In this document: positions 35,397-44,255 of the stretch, one piece after another | Position numbering within the stretch: the stretch's first letter is position 1 | Layout: the number at the start of each line of letters is the position of its first letter | Assembly (NCBI RefSeq): GCF_030866745.1 | Contig: NZ_CP133016.1 | Span: forward strand, 930,001-994,000 | Source of the DNA: Sphingomonas flavescens | GTDB taxonomy: Bacteria; Pseudomonadota; Alphaproteobacteria; Sphingomonadales; Sphingomonadaceae | DNA: 64,000 nt | Direction: 5' to 3' | Position numbers and translations under genes: made by a program | The notes under the pieces: model-generated | The model's database searches: none | Seen by the model: only the letters and a program-made list of their open reading frames with translations | Told to the model about the DNA's origin: nothing

Positions 35397-38078
35397 ATGC
35401 GTCGCTCAAGGTTCGCTAACGAAATCGAAGCCAGCAACTCGGTTAGCGAGCGGCCCTCGATTCGCGACACCTTGTGGTTCGACGTCCGCAATCCAGAGCA
35501 TAGCGACGAGGTCGAGCTTGCCGAATGGCGCGTGGCCGGCCTCGACCACCTCGCGCTGCTGCTCGGGTTCACCCATCTCCTGGTAACCATCGGCTACCTC
35601 TGCCTCTCGAGGTCGCTGCAGTGGATGCCCGCGCTCGATAACCCCTTGCTTCCCGCCGCGCTTGTGCTCTGCGTCGACGGCGCCGCGGCGTTCGCGCTGA
35701 TTACCCGCGAGCGCTTCGAAATCGCGACTCAGACCATGGTCCGCGGGCTATGCGTCTATCTTGTCGTCGCCGGCCTCTTGTGGACGTGGTTCGGCCAGAC
35801 GGTCGCCGACGATGCGTTCGCCGCACAGATCTCAGCGACCCAGGTTATCTTGTGCGCGGGCATCGGCATCGGAGCGATCGTCTCGATCAGTTCTCCCCCC
35901 TTAGCGCTGGTCAATACCATCGTGTCGGCAATGATGGCGGTCGTCCTCGCCGACACGCCGCTGGTCGCCGTCGGGGTCGAAATCTTCTCGCTGGTGCTGG
36001 TCGCCTACAGTGTTGCCGGGACGCGGCAGATCATCGCGACGGGCCGCGAGCGCATGAAGCTCGACGCGCTGGCGCGCAAATCGCTTCAGTTCATCAACGA
36101 GTTCGAAAATAGCGGGCGCGGCTGGTTCTGGGAAACCAATGCCCAGGGCACGTTGTCCTACGTATCGCGCCAGCTTGCCGACGATTTCGAATGCGAGCCC
36201 GCGGAACTGCTTGGGCGCCAATTCACCGACCTGCTCTCCGTCGACACCGGTTCGGATGTGATGGAGGAGCGCAAGACCCTCGGTTTCCATCTTTCGGCGC
36301 GCTTCCCATTCTCCGACGTGGTCGTTCGCCCGGCGAGCGAGCAGGACGTCCATTGGTCGTTGTCGGGCAATCCGATCTTCGACGTGCGTGGCCGCTTCCT
36401 CGGCTTCCGCGGTATCGGCACCGACCTCACCGAACAGCGGAAATCCGAGCGCGAGATCTCGCGTCTCGCCCGCTTCGACTCACTGACCGGCCTCCCCAAC
36501 CGCGCCATGATGCGGCAGACGCTGGACGAGGCCCTGCGCAACGCCGCGCACCGCCGCAAGGGCTGCGCCTTGTTCATGATCGATCTCGATCGCTTCAAGA
36601 ACGTCAACGACACGCTTGGTCATCCCATTGGGGATGCCTTGCTGCGCGAAGTCGCCGAGCGGCTGAAATCCGTGATGGGCAACCACGGCCAAATCGGCCG
36701 TCTCGGCGGCGACGAATTCCAGGCGGTGCTGCCGGGCGCGGTCGACATCGGCCTGCTGGAATCCCTCGCCCGGACGCTGATCGAGCAGGTTTCCCGGCCC
36801 TACAGCATCGAAGGCAACAAGGTGACGATCGGCGCGTCGGTCGGCATCGCGATTGGCGATCCGGAACGCGCCAGCGCCGACGCCCTCGTCCGCAACGCCG
36901 ACCTTGCGCTTTATGCCGCCAAGGGCGCGGGCCGCGGCAAGCACCGGCTCTACGAGCCATCGATGCACAGCGAGGCCGCCGAGCGGCAGCTGCTCGAGAA
37001 CGATTTGCGGCAGGCCATCGAGCGCGGTGAATTGGCAGTCCACTACCAGCCTATCGTCCACGCGGCCGGCGAGGAGGTCTCGGGCTTTGAGGCGCTCGTG
37101 CGGTGGAACCACGGCAAGCGCGGTGCCATCTCGCCCGCAAAGTTCATCCCGCTTGCCGAGGAGGCAGGCCTGATCGGCACCATCGGCTCGTGGGTCTTGC
37201 GCACAGCGCTCGAGGAAGCCGCGCACTGGCCGGACCGCGTGCGGGTCGCCGTCAATCTGTCACCGCTGCAGTTCAACGATCCGGCGATCGTCGATTTCGT
37301 CCGGGCGACACTCAAGGAAACAGGCGTTCGCGCCGGGCGCCTCGAGTTGGAAATCACCGAAGGCGTTTTCCTGGCCGATGGAGACTCCACCGACGAAACC
37401 TTCGCCAAGCTCAAAGCGATCGGGGTGCGCCTAGCGCTCGACGATTTCGGAACGGGATACAGTTCGCTCGGCTATTTGAAGAAGGCACCGTTCGACAAGA
37501 TCAAGATCGACCAAAGCTTCGTGCGCGGCGCCGCTTCAAGCACCAACCGCAATGCGGCGATCATCCGAGCGATCGTCACGCTCGCGGAGACGCTGGGAAT
37601 GGACACCTGCGCCGAGGGCGTCGAGACCCACGACGACCTGCAGCTCATTCGTGAACTCGGGGTGAGCATGGTGCAGGGCTACATCTTCAGTAAGCCGGAG
37701 CCCGCCGAGACGGCGCGCCACATCGCCAATAATGTGACGATGGAGGCTGCCGGTTTCGCGTGCGTCCGAGAACCGCGCCACCGCCTGATGCGACGCGCGA
37801 TCGCTCTTCTGGAGGGCGAGATGGTGGAACTCCGTCTCCGCAACATTTCATCCATGGGCGCGCTTGCGGAATGCAAGGTCCCGGTGACGCCTGGCGATGA
37901 GCTGACCATCGATATTGTAGGCGTCGGCCCGGTTCGGGGCATTGTGCGGTGGTCGCAAGCCGACCAGTTCGGCATTCAGTTCGAAGGCCAATTCGACCTC
38001 GGCCGCCTCGCACCCAGAAGGGAAGCGAAGCCGTCGAACGCCCTGCCCTCCTGGCACGCCGAGCGGCGCGCCGGCTGA
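35397..38078 (+). CDS. Membrane PAS-GGDEF-EAL-PilZ c-di-GMP enzyme (893 aa)
   Basis: A bifunctional candidate for making and breaking c-di-GMP. After a soluble start, about six membrane helices (residues 55-220) form the sensor, then a PAS domain (FINEFENSGRGWFWETNAQGTLSYVSRQLADDF to GTDLTEQRKSEREIS). GGDEF is intact (RLGGDEF, 437-441) and EAL is intact (FEALVRW, 565-567) with DDFGTGYSSLGYL, so both activities are possible. Residues about 785-870 form a PilZ domain with RLMRR and RLRNISSMGAL matching the RxxxR and [D/N]xSxxG c-di-GMP-binding motifs, suggesting feedback by the product. It reads away from cysK after a 108-nt gap. Confidence 0.9.
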   Translation: MRRSRFANEIEASNSVSERPSIRDTLWFDVRNPEHSDEVELAEWRVAGLDHLALLLGFTHLLVTIGYLCLSRSLQWMPALDNPLLPAALVLCVDGAAAFALITRERFEIATQTMVRGLCVYLVVAGLLWTWFGQTVADDAFAAQISATQVILCAGIGIGAIVSISSPPLALVNTIVSAMMAVVLADTPLVAVGVEIFSLVLVAYSVAGTRQIIATGRERMKLDALARKSLQFINEFENSGRGWFWETNAQGTLSYVSRQLADDFECEPAELLGRQFTDLLSVDTGSDVMEERKTLGFHLSARFPFSDVVVRPASEQDVHWSLSGNPIFDVRGRFLGFRGIGTDLTEQRKSEREISRLARFDSLTGLPNRAMMRQTLDEALRNAAHRRKGCALFMIDLDRFKNVNDTLGHPIGDALLREVAERLKSVMGNHGQIGRLGGDEFQAVLPGAVDIGLLESLARTLIEQVSRPYSIEGNKVTIGASVGIAIGDPERASADALVRNADLALYAAKGAGRGKHRLYEPSMHSEAAERQLLENDLRQAIERGELAVHYQPIVHAAGEEVSGFEALVRWNHGKRGAISPAKFIPLAEEAGLIGTIGSWVLRTALEEAAHWPDRVRVAVNLSPLQFNDPAIVDFVRATLKETGVRAGRLELEITEGVFLADGDSTDETFAKLKAIGVRLALDDFGTGYSSLGYLKKAPFDKIKIDQSFVRGAASSTNRNAAIIRAIVTLAETLGMDTCAEGVETHDDLQLIRELGVSMVQGYIFSKPEPAETARHIANNVTMEAAGFACVREPRHRLMRRAIALLEGEMVELRLRNISSMGALAECKVPVTPGDELTIDIVGVGPVRGIVRWSQADQFGIQFEGQFDLGRLAPRREAKPSNALPSWHAERRAG

Positions 38079-38082
38079 CTCG

Positions 38083-39405
38083 CTAGCGCGTCGCCATCTG
38101 CCGGCCCTGGGCCCGGTCCTTGCCGTAGAAATCGTCGAAATAGACGATCGACGAACCACTCGGAACCGCAGTCAGATAAGTCAGATAGACGGGCACGGGC
38201 ACCGGCAAGTTGACCTTTTGCTCGGGGCGGGCGCCTTTGACGCTCGGGGGATGGCCATTGAACAGCCAGCGCGCAAAACGGGCAGCGTCTTCAAGCCTCA
38301 CGCAGCCGTTGCTTTCAAGGCGTCCGGCGTCTTCGATCTTCTCGCGTTCTGGCGTATCGTGAAGCCAGATTCCCTGGCCATTGGGAAACATGAATTTCAT
38401 TTTTCCCATCGAATTTGCCGGCCCCGGCTTTTGCCGCATGATAACTTTCTCTCGCCCCGCGACGACGGCCTTCCAGTCGACCGACATCGGGTCAATTACC
38501 TTCGGGTTGTCCCAGCTGGACAAAATTTCGTAGCCCTTTTCGTTGAGATAGGCCCGGCCGCGCTTCAGCACATTCGGCGCGAGCTTCCGCGCGGCGATGT
38601 CCTCGGGTGCATGCCAGTAGGGGTTCAACGCCACGTACCGGATGAAAGCGTTCATCATCGGCGTCTGGGCGATCAGGTCGGGCCGGCCCGCGACAACCCG
38701 CATCGAGTCCACCACGCGGCCATCTTCATACATATAGAGGCGCGCGGCGGGCGGATTGACGATCACGTAGCGCCCATTGCCGGCCGGCAGCGCCCGTGCC
38801 CGCTCCAGGTTGAGCTGAAGGACCTGGTATTGCGCCGGATTGCGATACAGCCGGCTCGCAATCGCCTGTCGCAGCTTGGCGTAAATCGGGTTCATCCACC
38901 CGATCTGCTGGACATAGTCGGCCAAGGACGGGGCTTGCGCCGCCGAATTGAGCACTTCGATTGCGCTCGGCGGGGCGGGTTTCAGCTCCCGGTCGACGTA
39001 GACGATCCCAATTTGCGGATCGTGGCGAGAGTCGCGCACGTAACTCACGAATTCCTGGCTGAACAGGAGTTCGGCCCGCTGGCGGGCCGCAGGGTTGCCG
39101 GACCGCGCGTCCGCCAAAGCGCGGGTTAGTCCCCGAACATTGTAGTTCTTCGGGTTCAGCCGATCCGCCTGGGCCGTCGCGAGGAGCTGAATCAACGCGG
39201 GCGCGGCATTTCCGGAGTTGGGAGCGAACCACAGCGAGGCCCCGCCCCGTGCCCGGTAGAAATTCGCAATCTCGCTCGAAGCGGACGGGTCCGCCGTCCG
39301 AGCGCTGGCGGTCGTCGCAACCGTCACCGGAGCGGCGGCAAGCGCGATCCCCAGACCGGCCACGATGTTGCGAAGCGGCATCCGGCCGCGCGTGAACTTA
39401 ACCAT
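38083..39405 (-). CDS. YcbB-type L,D-transpeptidase, third in the window (440 aa)
   Basis: Periplasmic cell-wall cross-linking enzyme. The start at ATG 39405 (MVKFTRGRMPLRNIVAGLGIALAAAPVTVATTASA signal) has GGGAT upstream; M9 is an alternative. Scaffold region (residues 45-230) followed by the YkuD domain (GRYVIVNPPAARLYMYEDGRVVDSMRVVAG ... PGPANSMGKMKFMFPNGQGIWLHDTP). The catalytic motif is SNGCVRLEDAARFARWLF with C368; the usual His two residues before Cys is Asn here, as some YcbB-type enzymes tolerate. Paralogue of 13993-15276. Its stop lies only 4 nt from the convergent GGDEF-EAL gene. Confidence 0.87.
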   Translation of the reverse strand: MVKFTRGRMPLRNIVAGLGIALAAAPVTVATTASARTADPSASSEIANFYRARGGASLWFAPNSGNAAPALIQLLATAQADRLNPKNYNVRGLTRALADARSGNPAARQRAELLFSQEFVSYVRDSRHDPQIGIVYVDRELKPAPPSAIEVLNSAAQAPSLADYVQQIGWMNPIYAKLRQAIASRLYRNPAQYQVLQLNLERARALPAGNGRYVIVNPPAARLYMYEDGRVVDSMRVVAGRPDLIAQTPMMNAFIRYVALNPYWHAPEDIAARKLAPNVLKRGRAYLNEKGYEILSSWDNPKVIDPMSVDWKAVVAGREKVIMRQKPGPANSMGKMKFMFPNGQGIWLHDTPEREKIEDAGRLESNGCVRLEDAARFARWLFNGHPPSVKGARPEQKVNLPVPVPVYLTYLTAVPSGSSIVYFDDFYGKDRAQGRQMATR

Positions 39406-39516
39406 CTGGATCCCTTGTTATGGGCGCGGTTCTCTCCGCGCAACGTGCCCAACGCACGTGTCGTCGCGCGGTTACACCCCATTGCCGCTGACCGGCGGCT
39501 GAACCGCATGCAAAGA

Positions 39517-39541
39517 GGAGCGCCGGCGGGGCCGGCGCTCC
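39517..39541. terminator. GC-rich hairpin between convergent or tandem minus genes
   Basis: GGAGCGCCGGC pairs perfectly with GCCGGCGCTCC around GGG. It lies 24 nt after the stop of the 39565 gene and is followed on the minus strand by TCTTTG, and on the plus strand by GTCTCTTTT. A bidirectional terminator is likely. Confidence 0.65.
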
Positions 39542-39564
39542 GTCTCTTTTGCTAAAATAACCGC

Positions 39565-40050
39565 TTAGCGGCGGTTGATGTCCACCCTATAGATCTGGCC
39601 ATTGGGCGCCACGTCGCAGCGGAAGCTAAGGTCAGCGGCATTTGCATAGCCGTAACCGACGGCGCCATACGCTCCGACGCCATAAGGGCCATAACCGTTG
39701 TTCGCATAGCGCCCGCTACTGGCGAGCCCGCGGACACGGACGAGGCCATTGTTGCGTGGCGTTACCTGCGTCACCGACAGCACCCGGCCGCTGGTGTTGG
39801 CACCGAGCAGGACGCCTAGGATGCCACCGATGTTCTGACGGTTATAAAGACGGCTCTGCACCGCCGCAGTGCACTGCTGTGTGGCGACGTTTGTGTTCAT
39901 GTAACCGTAGTTCTGGGCATAGCCATAGGGCTGAGCATAGCCGTAGGGCTGCGCATAGCCGCGCTGGTAATATTGCGCAGAAGCAGGACTGGTTGCCGCA
40001 ATCGCCGCGGCGCCGGCACCAAGGATCGCTAGTTTCTTCATCATCGACAT
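39565..40050 (-). CDS. Secreted Tyr/Gly/Gln-rich protein (161 aa)
   Basis: A signal peptide (MKKLAILGAGAAAIAATSPASA) is followed by three copies of a YAQPYG-type hexapeptide (residues 30-48), then a folded region with two cysteines (TQQCTAAVQSRLYNRQ, LSFRCDVAPNGQIYRVDI) around a second Gly/Tyr-rich stretch (YGPYGVGAYGAVGYGYA). The N-terminal repeat would be flexible and surface-exposed. Similar 17-kDa-type secreted proteins are common in sphingomonads; function unknown. Confidence 0.75.
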   Translation of the reverse strand: MSMMKKLAILGAGAAAIAATSPASAQYYQRGYAQPYGYAQPYGYAQNYGYMNTNVATQQCTAAVQSRLYNRQNIGGILGVLLGANTSGRVLSVTQVTPRNNGLVRVRGLASSGRYANNGYGPYGVGAYGAVGYGYANAADLSFRCDVAPNGQIYRVDINRR

Positions 40051-40158
40051 GATTCTTCTCCACTGGAGGACCTGTCGACAAAACGTTTGGGTGGGCGGGG
40101 CGGCGCAGCATCCACCGCGCTAGGCTATCGATTCACCGCTCGGAGATGAACCGCGCAT

Positions 40159-40190
40159 AAAAAAAGCGGCCGCGACCAAGTCGCGACCGC
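40159..40190 (-). terminator. Rho-independent terminator of the DUF4402 gene
   Basis: On the minus strand GCGGTCGCGA and TCGCGGCCGC form a strong stem followed by TTTTTTT, starting 23 nt after the stop of the upstream gene. Confidence 0.9.
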
Positions 40191-40213
40191 CCTTTCCTCT
40201 GGTCTTGATCGAC

Positions 40214-40738
40214 TTACGGATAGACCGCCGTCAGATCGAACTGCGACGTGTACAGGCCGGCCGGCTGAGCAGCCGCCAGCGTGAACGTACCACCGACGTT
40301 GACGGTGAAGGCACCGGTGCCGCCCGTGCTGCGCGTCGTAAGGCCACCCTGGTCGAGCGACAGCGCCGCGCCGATCGTGTTCACGCAACCCGTGCCGTTA
40401 CAGATCACGCCACCAGCGGGCTGCGTCAGGGTGAGCTGGACGTTGACGTTCGGCGACGCAAAGCCGTCGAACTGGGCGCGGTTGAAAGCACCCGGGAGCG
40501 CAACGACCGCACCGGTCGTCGAACGAGCACCGGTGTCGGAATTGACGACGACGGTGCCGCCGGTCGACGGGTCAGAAGCGACGGTGCCGAAATCCAGGTC
40601 CTTGACCCAGTTCAGCGTCAGCGACTGAAGCACAACGCCCTTCGCATTGGCGGTCGCGGTCGCGGTCGAGGCGGCCATGGCCGGCGTCGCAGCAACAAAG
40701 GTAGCGGCAAGCGCCGCGAGGCAAACATTCAAACGCAT
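40214..40738 (-). CDS. Secreted DUF4402-type protein (174 aa)
   Basis: The signal peptide (MRLNVCLAALAATFVAATPAMA) is followed by an all-beta, Gly/Thr-rich domain: LNWVKDLDFGTVASDPSTGGTVVVNSDTGARS, a cysteine pair (GGVICNGTGCVNT) and the closing VNVGGTFTLAAAQPAGLYTSQFDLTAVYP. This matches the DUF4402 pattern, which is fimbria-subunit-like and often found singly in sphingomonads. No chaperone/usher genes are nearby, so it may not form a pilus. It has its own terminator. Confidence 0.82.
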   Translation of the reverse strand: MRLNVCLAALAATFVAATPAMAASTATATANAKGVVLQSLTLNWVKDLDFGTVASDPSTGGTVVVNSDTGARSTTGAVVALPGAFNRAQFDGFASPNVNVQLTLTQPAGGVICNGTGCVNTIGAALSLDQGGLTTRSTGGTGAFTVNVGGTFTLAAAQPAGLYTSQFDLTAVYP

Positions 40739-41041
40739 CTTGGTTCCCCACTATCGAAGGATGAGAGGGCCCCTTTGCATCGCAGCCCGTTCACACGGCT
40801 TGAAAGCTTGTGGTTGCCGAAAAATTTACCTTCTTCGTCCGTACTTGCCGAGCCATGCGGATAGTCCGCGCGAGCACGCGGGTGCATGCATGGGCGAGAG
40901 GAAACGCGAAATTTACCGAACCGCTTATTCAAGCGCGTGGACGGTAAAGAACGCGCTAAGCGTAGCGGTTCAGCCCAGCGCGCGAAATGTGAGGCGAAGC
41001 TTAAATCAACCGTTTACTCATTTCGACTAAGTAAGTCCGTG
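40739..41041. other. Intergenic region between divergent secreted-protein and PilZ genes
   Basis: About 300 bp between two divergent genes. It is less GC-rich near 40885-41040 and presumably carries both promoters, but I see no clear promoter pair, hairpin or gene in it. Confidence 0.5.
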
Positions 41042-41452
41042 ATGGACCAGAGCAGCATTTCACAGAACCGGCGTTCCAAGCGCTCTCCGCTGCTGTTAAG
41101 CGCGCAGATCGAAGTTGACGGAGCGCCCGCGTCCGTCGTGGTACGCAATCTTTCCTCAGAAGGCGCATTGATCGAAGGCGCCAAGCTTCCGCATGATGGA
41201 ACGCTGACCACCTTCCGCCGCAACGACCTGACGGTCAGCGGCCGAATTGTCTGGGTTCAGGGACGGCTTGCCGGAGTCGCGTTTGATCGGGAGCTCGAGC
41301 GCGAGGAACTGCTTCGCCAGGTGCCCAAGCCGAGACAGAAGTTCGACGCGAATTTCCGCCGGCCGGGTCTTGCCTGCCAGCCACTCAGCGAAGCCGATCG
41401 CAAGATGCTCGAACTCTGGGCAACCTCGGCACCCGTCGCTGTCTTCGACTGA
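41042..41452 (+). CDS. PilZ domain protein (136 aa)
   Basis: A stand-alone c-di-GMP receptor candidate. Residues 8-100 form the PilZ barrel with NRRSKRSP (RxxxR) and VRNLSSEGALIEG ([D/N]xSxxG). A short C-terminal extension (PRQKFDANFRRPGLACQPLSEADRKMLELWATS) may be the output surface. The start at ATG 41042 directly precedes the domain; a GTG one codon earlier is also possible. It is 3 kb from the c-di-GMP enzyme but not in an operon with it. Confidence 0.87.
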   Translation: MDQSSISQNRRSKRSPLLLSAQIEVDGAPASVVVRNLSSEGALIEGAKLPHDGTLTTFRRNDLTVSGRIVWVQGRLAGVAFDRELEREELLRQVPKPRQKFDANFRRPGLACQPLSEADRKMLELWATSAPVAVFD

Positions 41453-41467
41453 GCCGCTGTCCCCGCG

Positions 41468-43264
41468 CTAGAAAACTTCGGCGGGGATCTTCATCAGCGT
41501 TTCGGCGCCGGCCTCGATCTTCTTTCGCAACGCGCCGGACATCGGCAATTCGCGCTTCGCATAGAATTCCGCGGTCACCAGCTTGGCCTCGTGGAAGAGC
41601 TTGTCGCTCTCGCCCGCATCGAGTGCCCGCTTGGACGCCGCTGCCAGCTTCACCCACATCCAGCCGAGGCTGACAAGACCCATCAGATCCATATAGGCAT
41701 AAGCGCCTGCGCCGGCATTGTTCGGATCGGCCATGCCATTCTGCGCCAACCACATCGTGGCGGCCTGTAGATCCTGCAGAGCGGGTTCTAGAGCAGCGGC
41801 AACACCTGACGGGTCACCGCCCTGCTTGGCTTCCGCAATGTCGCGTCCGACCAGCTCGAAGAATGCACGAACCGCGCGCCCGTTGTCCTTCGGCAGCTTG
41901 CGGCCGACGAGGTCCATCGCCTGGATGCCATTCGTGCCCTCGTAAATCTGGCAAATGCGGGCGTCGCGGACGAACTGCTCCATCCCCCATTCACGGATGT
42001 AGCCGTGGCCGCCCAGCACTTGCTGGCCGTATACTGCCGCCTGAAGCCCCTTGTCCGTCAGGTATCCCTTGATGACCGGCGTGATCAGCCCGAGCAGGTC
42101 ATCGGCCTGCTGCCGCTCCGCCTCGTCCTGCGAGCGACGCATCAGGTCGACCTGCAGCGCGCCCCACAGCACCAGCGCGCGCCCCGCCTCGTTCCAGGCT
42201 TTGGCTTCCATCAGCATTCGGCGGACGTCCGGGTGGACGATGATCGGGTCGGCCTTGGCGCCTTCCTCGCGGTCGCTCTGCTTCAAAGCCCGGCTCTGCC
42301 GTCTCTCGCGCGCGTAGGCAGCCGCATTCTGGTAGGAGACCTCGCCCTGCGCGAGGCCCTGCAGGCCGACACCGAGCCGCGCCGCGTTCATCATGATGAA
42401 CATCGCCGCCAGGCCTTTCTCGGGCTCGCCGACCAGCCAGCCCTTGGCGCCGTCGTAGTTCATGACGCAGGTCGCGTTGCCGTGAATGCCCATCTTCTTT
42501 TCGAGCGCGCCGCAGCTCAGCTTGTTGCGCTCGCCCAGCGACCCGTCGTCGTTGACCAAGAACTTCGGCACCACGAACAGCGAGATGCCCTTCACATTGT
42601 CCGGCGCCCCGGCCCGCTTGGCGAGGACGAGGTGGATGATGTTTTCGGCCAGGTCATGCTCACCCGACGAAATGAAGATCTTTGTGCCGGTGATCGAGTA
42701 GCTGCCGTCAGGATTCTCCTCGGCCTTGGTCTTGAGAAGGCCGAGGTCCGTGCCGCAGTGCGGCTCGGTCAGGTTCATTGTTCCGGTCCATTTGCCGGTA
42801 ATCATCGTCGGCACGAACTTTTGCTTCAGCTCGTCACTGCCCTTGACCAGCAGCGAGGCAATCGCGCCAGACGTCAGCCCCTGGTACATCTCGAAGCTGT
42901 GGTTAGCCGAAAGGATATATTCGGTGACCGCGGTACCGACCACCTGCGGCAGCCCCTGCCCACCATATTCCTCCGGACCTGTCAGCGTCGGCCAGCCAGC
43001 CTCGACAAACTGATCGTACGCTTCCTTGAATCCCGGCGGGGTCACGACCGAGCCGTCATCGTTACGCTTGCACCCAACCTCGTCGCCGACGCGGTTCAGC
43101 GGTTGCAACACTTCGGCGGCGAAGCGGCCCGCCTCTTCCAAAATCGCGTCGACCAGGTCCGGCGTCGCATTGGCGAAGCCCGGCAGGTTCGAATAGCGGC
43201 CAATGTCCAGCACGTCGTTAAGGATGAACTGCGTGTCGCGAACGGGCGCGGTGTAGGTGGGCAT
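41468..43264 (-). CDS. Acyl-CoA dehydrogenase, large FadE/DmdC-like type (598 aa)
   Basis: A FAD enzyme of the about 600-residue subfamily with an extra C-terminal domain. The core shows [81 protein letters not shown] and [44 protein letters not shown]; the last segment carries the catalytic Glu region. The C-terminal 100 residues are the extra domain of this subfamily. It resembles enzymes acting on medium/long acyl-CoA or methylmercaptopropionyl-CoA; the substrate cannot be chosen from sequence. Monocistronic. Confidence 0.88.
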   Translation of the reverse strand: MPTYTAPVRDTQFILNDVLDIGRYSNLPGFANATPDLVDAILEEAGRFAAEVLQPLNRVGDEVGCKRNDDGSVVTPPGFKEAYDQFVEAGWPTLTGPEEYGGQGLPQVVGTAVTEYILSANHSFEMYQGLTSGAIASLLVKGSDELKQKFVPTMITGKWTGTMNLTEPHCGTDLGLLKTKAEENPDGSYSITGTKIFISSGEHDLAENIIHLVLAKRAGAPDNVKGISLFVVPKFLVNDDGSLGERNKLSCGALEKKMGIHGNATCVMNYDGAKGWLVGEPEKGLAAMFIMMNAARLGVGLQGLAQGEVSYQNAAAYARERRQSRALKQSDREEGAKADPIIVHPDVRRMLMEAKAWNEAGRALVLWGALQVDLMRRSQDEAERQQADDLLGLITPVIKGYLTDKGLQAAVYGQQVLGGHGYIREWGMEQFVRDARICQIYEGTNGIQAMDLVGRKLPKDNGRAVRAFFELVGRDIAEAKQGGDPSGVAAALEPALQDLQAATMWLAQNGMADPNNAGAGAYAYMDLMGLVSLGWMWVKLAAASKRALDAGESDKLFHEAKLVTAEFYAKRELPMSGALRKKIEAGAETLMKIPAEVF

Positions 43265-43562
43265 TGCTTACCTCCGTGTCAGCAGCGTCTTTGCCGCGCG
43301 ATTTGCACAACGTCCAGCGGGACGATGGTCGGTGAAAAATGCTGTCCTACAGGGCAAGCTCTGTGCCTAATTCCTCGCCCCTTGTTTAGCAGCGTGCGCG
43401 ATCAGGGGGATTTGCGTTGTCATTCCGGCAAAGGTCACAAAGTGGAGGAAGTAGAGGACCCTTCGGTTTCACGCATTCTGGGTAACACGCAGCCACCGGC
43501 TATCGGCAGGTGCAGACGCCGTTAATCGACGAGAAGATAAACGGGCAGCCAGGAGATTCCCT

Positions 43563-44159
43563 ATGAAATCGCGCTTCATTCTGCTGTCCATTCTTGCGCT
43601 TGGCGCCGCCGCCCCCGCTCAGGCGAAAGCCGAAACCGCCGTGCTGGCCGGCGGCTGCTTCTGGGGGATGGAAAGCGTATTCGAGCACGTGAAGGGCGTC
43701 ACCAACGTCGTGTCTGGCTACGCCGGGGGCAGTGCGAAGGACGCGAATTACGACAAGGTCAGCAGCGAAAGCACCGGCCATGCCGAGGCCGTGAAGATTA
43801 CCTATGACCCGTCGAAGGTCAGCTATGCCCAGCTGCTGCAAATCTATTTCACCGTCGCGCATGATCCGACGCAGGTGAACCGGCAGGACCCGGACACCGG
43901 CCCCAGCTACCGATCGGCCATCTTCCCGCAATCGCCGCAACAGGCCGCCTTCGCCCGCGCCTTCATCAGCCGGCTCAACGGCGCGCACATCTTCAAGGCG
44001 CCCATCGCGACAAAAATCGAAAAGGGTGGTTTTTATCCGGCGGAAGCCTATCATCAGGACTTCGCGCGCAAGAACCCGACCTATCCGTACATCGTGATCA
44101 ACGATCGCCCGAAGGTGGTCGCGCTCAAGAAGAAATTTCCCGCTTTCTACCGCGCTTAG
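43563..44159 (+). CDS. msrA: Exported peptide methionine sulfoxide reductase A (198 aa)
   Basis: It repairs S-methionine sulfoxide in periplasmic proteins. A signal peptide (MKSRFILLSILALGAAAPAQA) precedes the MsrA domain with the catalytic GGCFWGMESVFEHVKGV motif, VSGYAGG, STGHAEAVKITYDPSKVSYAQLLQIYF and DPTQVNRQDPDTGPSYRSAIF. There is an AGGAG ribosome site. The C-terminal part ends KFPAFYRA without obvious resolving cysteines, so it may use an external reductant. Nothing else recognisable lies in the 298 bp before it. Confidence 0.92.
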   Translation: MKSRFILLSILALGAAAPAQAKAETAVLAGGCFWGMESVFEHVKGVTNVVSGYAGGSAKDANYDKVSSESTGHAEAVKITYDPSKVSYAQLLQIYFTVAHDPTQVNRQDPDTGPSYRSAIFPQSPQQAAFARAFISRLNGAHIFKAPIATKIEKGGFYPAEAYHQDFARKNPTYPYIVINDRPKVVALKKKFPAFYRA

Positions 44160-44255
44160 CGCGGCGAAAAGTTTTCACGCCGGGTTGGCTGGGGGCGACA
44201 AGTCCGCCCGTCCACCCTATATCGCGATTCCACGCCGCCAGCAGAGGCCGGAGAC

